DNA of 44,539 nucleotides from a candidate division SR1 bacterium (GCA_007115995.1 SKJI01000012.1:1-44539), one strand, 5' to 3'; positions 18,900 to 29,987 are shown, counted from the first letter of the stretch. Notes: generated from the sequence alone by a model not told the origin. Numbers and translations: made by a program.

Positions 18900-21800
18900 T
18901 TACTCATTTAGTGCTTTTTGCAGGAATGATATAATTCCAGGGACATCAATTTGAAGATGCTCTCACATCAAAATATGATCACTGTTTTGCAGTCTTGTAA
19001 TCATATTTCTCACATAGACTAACTGTTCTTGCGCAGATAATGACTGAATGTTTTTGAGTAGCATTTGATAAAATTGCAAGTTATTTCATACAAGATATCT
19101 ATAATTTAAAAATCTATCAGGGAATGATGTAATGATAATATCTGCTGCTTGTTGTCTTGTCACGTATCTAGAGTTATTGTTTGTTTGTGTATGAACTGGT
19201 TGCATAAATCACAAGAAATCAAAGAGATCATCAAGATTGTTATTTGATGCAAGGAGTGGCTGTTGTGTTTGTTGCTCATAGTTTCTTCATCAAGCATTTC
19301 TGATGAGTAGATTAAATTGTGCTGGTGATATCGGAGTAAATGCCTTGAGGTGCGTACGTATTGGATGTGAGTCAGTAATACCATTGAGTATTCAAGCTTG
19401 ATGAGCATAGAGTACATAGCTTGTATACCAAGCTGTTGGTGTCATATCGGTAAATGGGTGTGGTCATGGATAGTATCATCTTTCATTGAACGTTGTATTA
19501 GTACCGATAGCATGTACTTTACTTACCATCTTTATTGCTTCACCAATTCATGTTGGCATTGTACGTTGAAATTTATCTCTATATCATCTTGTAATACAGA
19601 ACAAGGTCATAACATATGATGGATCAAAACGATCTTCTCGTGATATATCTTTGAGACGATTGAGTCTACTGTTATAATCAATATCGTTATACTGACACGC
19701 AAGTTGAATTGTTTGAATCGCATCTCTTAGTTCTGTAGCAATCATAGTAGTTGCTGTAACTCATTGATCAGGAGTTACTTCTAATCTACACGTACTACTA
19801 CATCAGTCTCAATCTATCAGATTTCCATCATCACATTCTTCTCATCGTTCTACAATACCATTTCAACAAATAGGTTGACTAATAGAAGAAATAGTTCATC
19901 TTCATCATCAGCTTCATCCACTTCAAGTTCATCAACCTCATCCTCAATCTCAGTCATCTCAGTCATCTCAGTCTCAGCTATCTCAACCTCAACCATCTCA
20001 TGGAGTATCCGTGATTGGGCATCAGTTATTACTAGCTGGTCAAGGAACTGTTGGACATGCATCATCTGGATCTAAGACTCAATCTCAATCAGTATCACTA
20101 ATTGGAGCATTACATGTAATCGTATTATCTCAGCTACATTGCCATTGTCGGTAAGATCAGTTTCTAACAACAGTAGATGGACTTCCTACACTACAAAGCT
20201 CTCAAGCTGGGATATTATTGTTTGGATAGTTGTTTTGCGTTGCTATACCACATACTGCTTCTTGACATACTGCTGCCTGAATAGTTCATGAATCGGTTCG
20301 TCTTTGACATGTTTCTCAGTTACTTTCATAGGTTATTCTTGCTCTATATAACCCAGGAGGGAGATCAGTAAAGAGTATATTTGTAACTCCTGATTGTGGG
20401 CTACCAAATATTTCTAGATTTCTATATAGTTGAACAGAAACTGCTGTTTGATTTGTATTCATCATTTCAATAAGGAATGTTCAATTTTCTGCATTGCATG
20501 TTGTTTCATTCGTAAGGTGAATACGATGTTGTCATAGTTCAGTACATGCATCTTCTCAATCACTTCACCCTCATCAACCACCTCAGCATCATGATTGAAT
20601 GGTAAATGGCATTGTGCTCACTACACAAGTGTCTGCATAATTTTGATTTGTATATGTAGCACTCACAGTATATGTTCATGGTATTAACCCAGTAAATAAT
20701 CATGTTGTATTACTCATTCATGGGACTGGAGTGTTTCCAATCATTAGTTGGTAGGTAATAGGTCAGTCATCATTGAGGTGTTGACCAAATATTACTTCTA
20801 CTTGTACTGTTCAGTCATTTTCATTACATGCTGACTCATTTGTTTGTGAGATAACACGCAAAATACGATCATCACAGCTTCACTCACATGATGCAGCACC
20901 AACATAAATAGATGAAGATGTACTTACAGAACAGCTTGCATTTGTTGCGCTTGTATATAATACTTCTACTGTATATGATCACGGATTCAATCATGTAAAT
21001 AGACCATGTTGATTAGTTTGTATAATTACTCATCATTGTTTTAGTTGGTATGAACTAATGGTGTTTCAACTATCTCAAGAGAATGATGCAGTTATTGTTC
21101 AATCATTTGCTCAACAAGTTGTTTCAGCACTACTTGTAGTAGTGACTTGAGCACTACTATCACATGAGGCACATTCAGCTGCATCAATCGTAAACTCTCC
21201 AAACACATTACACTGTGTATCACCATTATTTCTAGTATATTCAAGATTAACGGAATACGTTCATGGAGCTAAGTTATCAAAGAATCAGTGTGTATTGGTC
21301 ATGGTTTGGGTAGAGCTACTTGTAACTCGAATTCAACTAATATCTCATCATTCTGGATCATTGAGTGTTATAGTTGCTGTTCCATTATTAAAATTACATG
21401 ATGATTCATCTCCTGTTTCTATAGTGAGAGTAGCATTACATGCTTCATTTTGAAATGGGTATATAATAATATTTCATTCACTTATTGTACATGTTTCTCA
21501 ATTATCAGCTGTGTATTCTGCTTGTACCATATAGAGATGAGGATTTTGACTAGTTTGGGGTGATAATCATTCGAATGTATAAGGATTGCTCGGATTCATC
21601 TCGATATTACTACTTTGTGTTCGGATATTTATGAGTGTATACTGATTCATACTCCAAGGTGCTTCATTTGGAAGATTATGGCTGATTGTTATTGATCAGA
21701 ATGGATTTGAAGCATTTGGATGTATTACATTCATATCGAGAATGTCTTGAGGATTGAGTGTACATCCAATACATTCAGCTTCTTCAATGATTATAGTTTC

Positions 21801-24779
21801 ATTTTCTAGATTACAAGTTTCACCAAGCTGTGTATATGTTCAGCTCATCATATATGCTCATGGTTCTAGGTTATTGAAACCTGCTGACGCTCCAGTTTCT
21901 GTTTGTATGCCTCCACCTCATCATAATGGAGTAAGTGTTACTGTTTGCTGAGTAATATCATTTCAAGAAAATATATAGGAGATAGCTCAATCATGAGCAA
22001 GACATGCTGTCTCATTGGTAAATTCATAGAGTAGTTCTGCGTTACAAGCTTCAAGAATAGTGACTTCTTGATTTCACGGCTGTGTATTGTTTTGGTTATT
22101 ACAATTATAGACTAATTGAAATTCATATATTCATCAAGTGAGATCATTTATAGTTGCTGAAATAATTATTGGATTTGATGATGAGTCTATTGTGGTTGTT
22201 TCAGTATTAATTCGTGGATTCGTTGTTCAAACTATTCTATACTGTATTGCAAGATTTGATAGATTACTTTCTTCTCGACTTTCATCAGTATTATCATAGG
22301 TATATGTAATAGTTATGGATCAGTTTGGAGTTGTTCATCACGAATTGTTTGTAATATTTTCAATACTTACCGAGAAGTTTTCATCTGATGGACATTCCAA
22401 TCACCCTCATCAGTCTAGAATAATAAATGTATTCGATCAAGAAATAACTGGTTCATCACATTCATATGTAATTCTATACTCATAATTTCAAGGATCAAGG
22501 TTATTGAGAGTAACAGTATAAGAATTTTCAAGAGCGTTGAAGATAACATCTCAAGCACTTTCCCAAGGTTGGGAAGAGTTTTCTACTCTATACTCAAAGA
22601 GAAGGTCATCAAAGGTAAATCAAGCAGGAGGAGAGAATGTAATTGTTGCTGTATCATTAAGCAAGAAGACATCAACGTAATTATCGATAAGCAATGGGTC
22701 AATACATTCCAATCACCCTCATCAGTCTAGAATAATAAGCGATCCACTTTCTGATCGATTATCATCATCGCAAGTATATGCTATCGTATATGAGTATTCT
22801 CATGCTGCTAAATCTGAAAGTATTCGAGTACGTATTCCAGTTGTTTCATTAAAACTTCATGCTCATGCAGAAATCGGATTTCAACCTACAAGGTTGTACA
22901 TAAGTTCAATGTTATTGAAACTATTTCATGTTCATTCTTGTAGTGTAATCGTCACTGTTTGCCATAGTATATCCACATTCACTGCGTTTGTTAATTCCGC
23001 TTGTGTTAGACATTGTTCAGTTTCTTCTTCAGTAATCGTCACAGTAATAGGTATTGCAATCTCATTTCAATTGCATTCATAAAATAATGTAAATGTATGA
23101 TCTCATGGCATCAATCATGGAATTACTCGTTCATTTCATCAAGATGGTGTAATCTCTTCATTATTATTATCTTCTAAACGGATATTATTGAAAATATTTC
23201 ATGCAATCTCATCGAAGGTAATAGTCGCAGTTCAAAGATTTGTACTTACATTATAAAGTTCGCTAGAGTCTCATCAGTAACATACTTCTTCAAGTCAGAT
23301 ATGAATATTTGTAAAGACTGAGCTAATTGGATCTAATGTTATTGTTCCTGTTTGATTATTATCATTTGGGAAGAAAAACATGATTTTATTCCCGTTTGGA
23401 GCACTGTCAGAGTTTGGAGCAATAATGTATCAACTTGGAGCTGTAGCTTTTATAACATATGATCAATAATCTCAAGTAAATACATAAGTACTATTTGTTC
23501 ACACTGAGCTAATTGTTTTTATAGGATCTCAATTTTGTAGGAGTTCTATTTCAATATCTCAAACATATAATGCGTCATCTTCTTCAATATACAATCAGTC
23601 ACTATTATAATCTATAAAGACTAGTCAGCTGATTATTCATTCATCATCTCATGGGTTTTGAGTTTCATTTTCTACACAAAAGTTGTAATTTATTGTACAG
23701 TTTGAGTTACAAGTTACATTTCAAGAATATGTAACTGTTGATGTATTGAGATCACTACATGATGCGCCTCACAACTCGTCTCAGTCACACTCTTCTGCAC
23801 CATTTATTATTCAATCACCACAATAAAAGTTTGTAGCAGAACAAGTTGTTTCGTCAGGACAGTCTCGGGTTCGAGTGGTTCATCCGTAATTTATATTTTC
23901 AGGAATCCCTGTACTATTACATAGGCTTGTACCGTAATGATCTTGTGGTGGAGTTATTTCTGTTGAATAATAATCATCAAAATCACTACATGTTTGACAG
24001 CTTTGACATTGAAATTCAGGTACGAAAATACATTTACTATTTTGGTTACATGCCCCTTCATTCATTCATATACTTGGACATAATACTCACGTATTCATAC
24101 AAGTATTACTAATAGGATTCCATTCACATTCAGCTGACTGTTGACTATTACAGACGTTTTGTCATGCTGATGTTAGAGAATTACAATCAGTTATATATTG
24201 ACATCAAAATAGATCATTTTGTGTGCATATTGCTCAATTAGCACATGGTGCTCAGTCAATGGTACATGCACTTCAACATGATAATCATTCATTTGAACAA
24301 TCACAAGTCAATTCTTGATGCCACTGACAATTTAATTCAGTATTACAGGTATTTTCATTGAGACCATCGCAGCTTATTCATAAGTATACACATGAGCTTC
24401 AAGTTCGTTCGCATCATGCAGATGCATTACATACATTTTCTCAAGCAGATGAAAGAGCGCTACAGTCCACCATTTGTTCACATGTTCATGGGTTATTTGC
24501 TGTACTACACACTCAGCTTCCTCATCAACAAAGAGCTCATTCTGGTCCTGTCATACATACTTCACCACATTGAGCATCATCTGCAAATACTTCCGATCCT
24601 TGATGGTGTGGTGTTGTGATTGATCAGCTACCGTATATACTAAAAAATACTCATAGTAGTACTATACTGAGACCTGAAAACAGTGTTGCAGCGGTTACTC
24701 AATAAATACTAAAAAATCTCTTTACTGTACGGATGCATGATAGAGCACCATGTATCATTACTTTGAAAATATGATTCAT
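18900..24779 (-). CDS. giant multidomain surface protein with SLH-like C-terminus
   Basis: A 1959-residue secreted or anchored protein, open throughout only if TGA is Gly. The order seen is: a hydrophobic signal/anchor segment (residues about 22-50); a Cys-rich region (about 68-310) with a repeated unit containing SAGxNVCN; a Myxococcus-type Cys-rich repeat CGDGIINGAEECDG (about 320-345); a prealbumin-like SdrD B-type domain starting ISGLVFIDYNSDG (about 380-490); a long array of beta-type repeats with paired Cys and the recurring pattern LxPGxY (about 495-1540), like SprB or other adhesin repeats; a thrombospondin type 3 calcium motif DTDGDGVLDPDDACP (about 1563-1580); a Gly/Asp linker (1593-1629); a second Cys-rich repeat CGNGIVERGEECDDGN (from 1638); and an SLH-like domain with IGEAIKMVSKVHAIG and WYTSYVLYAHQAGILNG (about 1740-1832). 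Probably a cell-surface adhesin or S-layer-associated protein; its ligand is unknown. Confidence 0.85.
19893..20003 (-). repeat. TGA-rich glycine linker inside the giant surface protein
   Basis: Thirty-seven codons of which 17 are TGA and five GGN; the rest are mainly Asp, Ser and Thr. They form a flexible Gly/Asp linker between the calcium-binding motif and the second Cys-rich repeat. The complementary strand gives a long Ser-rich open frame (TCA codons) that is a shadow. Confidence 0.85.
22393..22426 (-). repeat. exact 34-base direct repeat, copy 1
   Basis: Identical over 34 bases to 22705-22738. Both copies are in the giant surface gene and encode the junction IILDGGGLEC between repeat domains. 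The spacing of 312 bases equals 104 codons, one domain length, which points to duplication or gene conversion of a domain. Confidence 0.9.
22705..22738 (-). repeat. exact 34-base direct repeat, copy 2
   Basis: Second copy of the repeat at 22393-22426, in the same frame and orientation, at the same place in the neighbouring domain. Confidence 0.9.
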
Positions 24780-24944
24780 CACATTTTTTCTAAGAATAAA
24801 AAATCTTACTAAGAGTATACCTAAAAAAAATTATCTGTAAAAAATTATTCGAAAATAGATATGTTTTTATTTGACATATTTTTTAAACAATATAAGAAAC
24901 GTTTGAAATTAATGTTTATTTTATCTAGAAAGAGTGATTTTCTA

Positions 24945-26066
24945 TTACTTTTTTGAGAGAAGATTTTTTCGTAGTGTTTTATAGTCTTGATAGCATATTG
25001 ATCGATCAAATATTTTTTTGGGTATAGTTGTGTAAGAGTTATGAATAAGTTTTTTCCGTGCATTGAGAAATGATTGCGTTGAGTGGTCATCTAAGAAAAT
25101 AACTTTTCAAAAGACTACTTCGGGTAGAGCACCAAATTGTGTTGTGATCAGAATCTTTTTCGTTGCACTTGCTTCGGCTGCAGCAAGGCCAAATCATTCA
25201 CTTAACGAAGGCACAATGATTGCATGACAATCATCGATTTGCTGAAAAAGTTTTTCTTGTGGTAGATTTTGGTGTAGGTGTATGGTGTATTGTTTTTGTA
25301 AACATTTGAGTTTTTTTATAATACGTGAAGTATTTTTGGATGGCAATAAAGAAAAAATAAACTGTGTACGAGGATACTGTTCTGCAATAGTTGGCAGTGC
25401 AGTCAGATATTCATCTATTCATTTTGAAAATCAACAATGACCAAAATATAAAACCTTTAACGGTTGATCATGAGATCACACTCATCATTTGGAAATTGTA
25501 GAGAATTTTTGATCAATACCATTGTAAATACGTTCTATAGGACTGCTAGGATTGTGTTGTAGCACACTCTTGTAGGTAAATGTAGAGACAGTCACTATTG
25601 TATCAAAATGAATAGTACATAAGAATTTTTCGTATCAACGATATAATCGATGTGATCGAGGATATGCTTTTTTCCATAATGCTCCAAAGAGTTCATGAAC
25701 TGTTAGAGTGACTGGAATATTCGCTCATTTTCCCAAACACCAAGCAATAATAGGAACAGCAATAGTACTTGTATGTATAAGTTGTGGTTGATTTTTTTGT
25801 TTCATCAATCAAGTAAAAATCTTACGTGCCTTTCGCCATCAACAAAAAAACCAACTAGTTCTTTTATGTCACACTCTATAAATAGTTGCTCATCATATCT
25901 GTTCTTTATCTGGAACTGTTTGAGTATGTTTTGTAGTAATAATACTCACAGTCACTTCATCCGCTATAAGTTTTTCTACAAGTTTTCCAAAAACTTTTTC
26001 TGCTCATCATTGATAAGGTAGGTAATAGTCCAAACAAAATACTATATGCGAAAGTGTTGGTTTCAT
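24945..26066 (-). CDS. GT4-type glycosyltransferase
   Basis: A 373-residue glycosyltransferase of the GT-B fold, which moves a sugar from an activated donor to an acceptor on the cytoplasmic side. The N-terminal half starts HIVFCLDYYLPYQGGAEKVF, the usual acceptor-side glycine loop. The C-terminal donor-binding half has IYNGID, VLYFGHCGFSKGID and PSLSEGFGLAAAEA at about 280-295, which carries the E-x7-E pattern of family GT4, followed by GALPEVV. No membrane segment is seen. It lies 165 bases upstream of the giant surface gene on the same strand, so it may glycosylate surface material, possibly that protein. The donor sugar is unknown. It diverges from the L10 cluster. Confidence 0.9.
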
Positions 26067-26092
26067 AATCAAATAATTGTAGTGATTTTTAC

Positions 26093-26120
26093 TTGCAATA
26101 GAAGATGATTTTATTATACA
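26093..26120 (+). promoter_or_regulatory. predicted promoter of the rplJL cluster
   Basis: TTGCAA at 26093-26098 and TATACA at 26115-26120 with a 16-base spacer. Transcription would start near 26127, just before the L10 leader. It has the same boxes and spacing as the promoter before tRNA-Pro. Confidence 0.6.
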
Positions 26121-26128
26121 TACTTGTA

Positions 26129-26175
26129 CTAACCAAAGACAGTAGGCTTTTTGTAACTCCTACCGAGGTGATATA
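26129..26175 (+). promoter_or_regulatory. L10 leader RNA
   Basis: The segment AACCAAAGACAGTAGG ... CCTACCGAGGTG matches the ribosomal L10 leader known from other bacteria: conserved CCAAAGACAG, a stem formed by GTAGG and CCTAC, then CGAGG. In other species the L10-L7/L12 complex binds it and represses the operon. It lies right after the predicted start of transcription and about 65 bases before rplJ. A short stem (CGCT-TCT-AGCG) followed by seven T at 26201-26220 could act as an attenuator. Confidence 0.8.
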
Positions 26176-26241
26176 AGCTGTATGTTATTACGTTTTATGT
26201 CGCTTCTAGCGTCTTTTTTTATTTTATGACAATGCTCTGTG

Positions 26242-26790
26242 ATGCCATTATTAAAAGCTCAAAAGCATGAACTAGCACAAAAATATCTTGCATCTGTAGA
26301 GTCAGCAAACAATGTTATTGTCTTAGCATTTCACGCTATTCCTGTCAATGAGCTTAATCAAGTTAGAATGGACTTATATGAAGCTCAGTGAACAATTGAG
26401 ATAGTAAAGAAAAGAGTTCTTTTGAAATGATTGGCATGAAAGTTTGATGGACTTACATTAGATCAAGCATGATGATCTGTTGCATTGCTCTATAGTCAAA
26501 ATGAAGAAGAGCCTTTTGCTCCGCTGAAAGTGATTAGTAATCACATCAAAGCATGGAAAAAAGCAAAACTCGAATTTTCGTTTGATTATGTTGGGTGATG
26601 GATTGATGCAACATGGCAAGATAAGGATCATGTTACTGAATTGGCTAATCTTCCTTCAAAAGAAGAACTTGTGTGAAAATTCATTTATATGCTCAATCAT
26701 CCAGTATCTTCGTTTGCAAGAGTGTTACAAGCTATTGCTGACAAACCTACTGAAGAAGATCATGTACCTGCAGAAGCAACTGAAGCATAA
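26242..26790 (+). CDS. rplJ: 50S ribosomal protein L10
   Basis: Stalk-base protein that anchors L7/L12 dimers and recruits translation GTPases. The 182 residues start MPLLKAQKHELAQKYLASVE and show the family pattern NNVIVLAFHAIPVNELNQVR and RVLLKGLAGKFDG, then a C-terminal helix for L7/L12. In-frame ATGs exist upstream at 26182 and 26197, but they fall in the leader structure and would add a hydrophobic stretch not found in L10, so 26242 is chosen. L11 and L1, which usually precede it, are not here. Confidence 0.93.
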
Positions 26791-26860
26791 CAACGCTTCG
26801 TGCGATTTATTCTACCCTTGTAATTTAATCTTTTTTTACTAATTTATAGTATATACTACA

Positions 26861-27262
26861 ATGACTGAAGAAAAAACAACTATCGAGCTTTCAAAGGAAG
26901 CACAACAAATTATGGACCTCGTAAAAGTACTCCCAGCTATTGAACTAAACAATCTTGTAAAAGCATTAGAAGAAGAGTTTGGTGTCTCTGCTGCTGCTCC
27001 TGTAATGATGGGAGGATGAGCTGCTTGATGAGGTGACGATGCTTGAGGTAATGATAATGTTACTATCGAGTTAAGTGAAGTATGACAACAAAAAATTGCT
27101 GTAATTAAAGCCGTAAAAGAAATTTTGTGATTAGGTCTTAAAGAAGCAAAAGAAATTGTTGAAAAAGCGCCAGCACCAGTAAAAGAAAATGTTCCTATGG
27201 AAGAAGCTGAAACTATCAAGGCAAAACTAGAGGAAGCAGGTGCTACTGTAACTCTAAAATAG
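26861..27262 (+). CDS. rplL: 50S ribosomal protein L7/L12
   Basis: Stalk protein that contacts EF-Tu and EF-G. Its 133 residues have the N-terminal dimerisation domain ([20 protein letters not shown]), a Gly/Ala hinge rich in TGA glycines and the conserved C-terminal domain [20 protein letters not shown] with KEIVEKAP. It follows rplJ as usual. Confidence 0.98.
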
Positions 27263-27289
27263 TTTTTTACTTATCAATAACTACGATTA

Positions 27290-27943
27290 ATGAGTGTTGT
27301 ACAGAATATCGTTAATAAAAAAGTCTTTCTCTGACATCCCAAAAATCACTCAAACCCAAAGACAAGAGATGCTTGGTTGTGAGTACAAAATGGTATGGTA
27401 GTCTTCAATCCTGATGTTTTGGCAAAGCAATTAGAAGATGCAAAATCTCTGTTTGCTGCTGTGAAAAAATCTAATAAGGAAGTGTTAGTGATTTGCGAAA
27501 AAGAAGTCTATAAAGGGCAAGTTGAAGAGCTTGCTGCTTCTGTTTGATTTCATTATATGAATCATAAAATACCTGCTTGAGTACTTACTAATTTTGATAC
27601 ATTGCTTGGTAGAATTAAAAATCTTCAAGAAATGAGATCATATATTGATTCAGAATCTTTCTCTTCCTTAACAAAGAAGGAGCAATCAATGAAAAAAAGA
27701 GCATTAGCAAAAGTTGAAAAGGTGTATAAGTGAGTTGTAAATATGAGAAAAAAACCTGATCTTGTTATTATTGTTGATGGACAAATGATGCATAAATTTG
27801 TAGAAGAAGTTGAAAAGCTCTCTATGCCTGCTATTGTTTTGGCGTCATCAAACTTTGATATGTTTACGCAAGCATCTTTGGTGATGTGTAATGTAAATAG
27901 TCAACAAAGTATTGATTATGTATTACGTACAATAATGGAATAG
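27290..27943 (+). CDS. rpsB: 30S ribosomal protein S2
   Basis: A late-assembling small-subunit protein, bound near S1 when present. The 217-residue protein has the family landmarks VFLGHPKNHSNPKTRDA, HKIPAGVLTNFDTLLGRIK, SSLTKKEQSMKKR, GVVNMRKKPDLVIIVDG and LSMPAIVLASSNFD. It is shorter than E. coli S2 (about 240) and lacks part of the coiled-coil region. rpsB is usually next to tsf; here a membrane-protein gene separates them. Confidence 0.95.
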
Positions 27944-27976
27944 CCTTCAAGATACTTTACATCATAATCTTTCTAG

Positions 27977-28390
27977 ATGGTAGAAGAGTCTAGGGACTTG
28001 GACGGTCTCATTGATGAATGATACGTTCCAAGTAGCGTAGAAAGAAAAAAAGCAGTATTGATGTATTTTTTTGTTGGAATTGTTCTCGCGCTTGCAAAAG
28101 AAAAGGTCTCTGTCTATGAGTTTTTCCATCTCAAGCAAGCTTTGGGTCGATGGATGGTCTTTTTTGTTGTGATGATAGTCGCAGTAATCTTTATCTTTAT
28201 CCCATACTTATGGGTATTACCCATTCTTGTCTTTCTTATGTTTTTAGTCATTTGGGTGCTATTTCTTAAGCAAGCATATGAGTGAAGATATGTTGTTGAT
28301 AATGATAAGCAACTTTTCCCTTTCTATGCTTCGTTATGATGACGAGTCGTTAATATCTTTGAAATGGAAATTTATGATGCAGATGAATAA
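27977..28390 (+). CDS. small membrane protein, DUF4870/Tic20-like
   Basis: A 137-residue protein with an acidic N-terminus (VEESRDLDGLIDEGY), then a segment YFFVGIVLALA, the motif FFHLKQALG and two long hydrophobic stretches at about residues 60-95, followed by a soluble tail. The arrangement with an FHxKQALG motif between membrane segments resembles DUF4870/Tic20-type proteins, but the similarity is only by eye. It is inserted between rpsB and tsf, so it is likely expressed with translation genes; why is unknown. Confidence 0.8.
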
Positions 28391-28433
28391 ATAATATAAT
28401 AATGCTTTATTTCTATTAGAATGTAAAATATCT

Positions 28434-29219
28434 ATGGCAAATGTAGAACTTATAAAAAAATTAAGAGCGATAACACATGCTCCTTTAAAAGACTGTAAGT
28501 CAGCACTAGAAGAATCGTGAGGAGATATGGATCGTGCACAAGAAATCTTAAGAGAAAAATGAGCATTAAAAGCTGCAAAAAATGCAGATAGAGAAACTAA
28601 TGAGTGAACTGTCACGATTGTTGAGGTCGCATGAAAAGTTGCATGAATAAAGCTTGCTTGTGAGACTGATTTTGTTGCTAAAAATCCTTTATTTTTGGAT
28701 CTCGCAACACAAGTTGCAACAATTTTTGGTGAGTGAGAACTATTTGAATGAATTGATAATGCAGATCCTGCTCTTGTTGAGCGTGCAGAAGGTGTTCTCA
28801 AGGATAATTTTGTAACAATTGGAGAAAATATGAAAATAGTTGATGCATTTGCATTGGACGGGAATTGTTTTATTTATAGACATCCTGGAGATAAAGTTGC
28901 CGCTGTTGTGTTTTTTGAAGGTGATGCAGAAAAAGCTAAAGCCGTTGCATTACAAGCTGCTGCAATGAATCCGCTCTATTTGTCTGTAGAAGATCTTCCT
29001 GCTGATGAGGTTGCTGCACTCAAAGAGAAATTTATTGAAGAACTTGCTGATTCAAATAAGCCAGATGATATAAAGGAAAAAATTGTTGAAGGAAGGTTAC
29101 AAAAGGAATGGAAAGATATTGTTCTTTTGGAACAACCATCAATAGTTGATGATACTAAGCTTGTTAGACAGTTGCTCGGTGATACTGTTGTGACAAGATT
29201 TATTAGATATGCTATCTAA
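28434..29219 (+). CDS. tsf: translation elongation factor EF-Ts
   Basis: Nucleotide exchange factor that regenerates EF-Tu-GTP. The 261 residues have the UBA-like N-terminal domain (LIKKLRAITHAPLKDCKSALEE in pieces), the helper segment AREKGALKAAKNADRET-like, the core motif CETDFVAKNPLF that inserts into EF-Tu, and two core subdomains ending in LVRQLLGDTVVTRFIRYAI in pieces. The family start motif TGAG(M/P)-K-DCK is here THAPLKDCK. Confidence 0.97.
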
Positions 29220-29318
29220 GTTTGATAGAATAGTATGGATCTTGTAATGGATGAAATGAGATCCAGTTGAAAGTTATCTTTCTTCTTCCAGATACTATTT
29301 ATATTTCAATTATATATT

Positions 29319-29741
29319 ATGAATAAATACGAACTCGTCTGCGTGTTAGATACCTCACTCAGCTCAGCGGCAGCAACAGAAAAGAAACAAAAAATTGAGA
29401 GTATTGTCACTAATCACCAAGGATCTGTTCTTGAAACAGATGATTTATGATTAATGCCTCTTGCTTATCCGCTAAACGGTCAAATGCAAGCATATATTAT
29501 TTCATATTATATCGCTCTTGATCCAAAGCATTTTGATGAGATAAAAATGCAATTTTCTATAGAAAAATGACTTGCTAAGTACTTTTTCTATTCTATGAAG
29601 GATGGTGATACATTCTTGAAATTTTCTGATTTACAACAAAGACATGAAGCGATGTTTGCAGTTGATGAAGAGGAAGAGGAGGTTGTATCTGATGATACTG
29701 AAAAAGTAGACCAAGCTTCTGAAGAATGAACAACTGAATAG
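29319..29741 (+). CDS. rpsF: 30S ribosomal protein S6
   Basis: Platform protein that pairs with S18, which follows. It has 140 residues: MNKYELVCVLDTSLSS at the start, LMPLAYPLNGQMQAYIISYY in the centre (the family pattern L-AYPI-x-Y--), AKYFFYSMKDGDTFLKFS, and an acidic tail rich in Glu and Asp. The single-strand binding gene often found between S6 and S18 is absent. The S6-type fold is clear though divergent. Confidence 0.9.
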
Positions 29742-29774
29742 TGCTACTGTGTTTTATTATTTTATTGTATTGTT

Positions 29775-29987
29775 ATGTTTACAAGAAAAAAGAAAGATTT
29801 CTTTGCTGCTGCGGATCATGAGACCCTTATAAACTGGAAAGCAGTACCATTTCTATTGAAGTATACGACAAGATTTGGTAATATTAAGCCAAGAAAGTAT
29901 ACTTGATTGAGTGTTAAACATCAAAAAAATGTGAGAAAAGCGATTATTAGAGCAAGAGAAATTGGACTTCTTCCATATGTCAAATAA
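29775..29987 (+). CDS. rpsR: 30S ribosomal protein S18
   Basis: Platform protein that binds 16S rRNA with S6. At 70 residues it contains INWKAVPFLLKYTTRFGNIKPRKYTGLS and ends with the typical KHQKNVRKAIIRAREIGLLPYV pattern (both spans given in parts here). Position next to rpsF supports the call. Confidence 0.96.

Noticed and set aside
19875-20075. Plus-strand Ser-rich frame
   Set aside because: Complement of the TGA-rich glycine linker; TCA codons are the reverse of TGA.
18900-24779. CRISPR-like repeat array in the repetitive minus-strand region
   Set aside because: The similarities are protein-domain repeats of about 100 codons, not short regular repeats with unique spacers; no cas genes are present.
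26182-26241. In-frame upstream ATGs extending L10 with a lipoprotein-like N-terminus
   Set aside because: They lie within the conserved leader and stem region, and L10 is a cytoplasmic ribosomal protein without such an extension.
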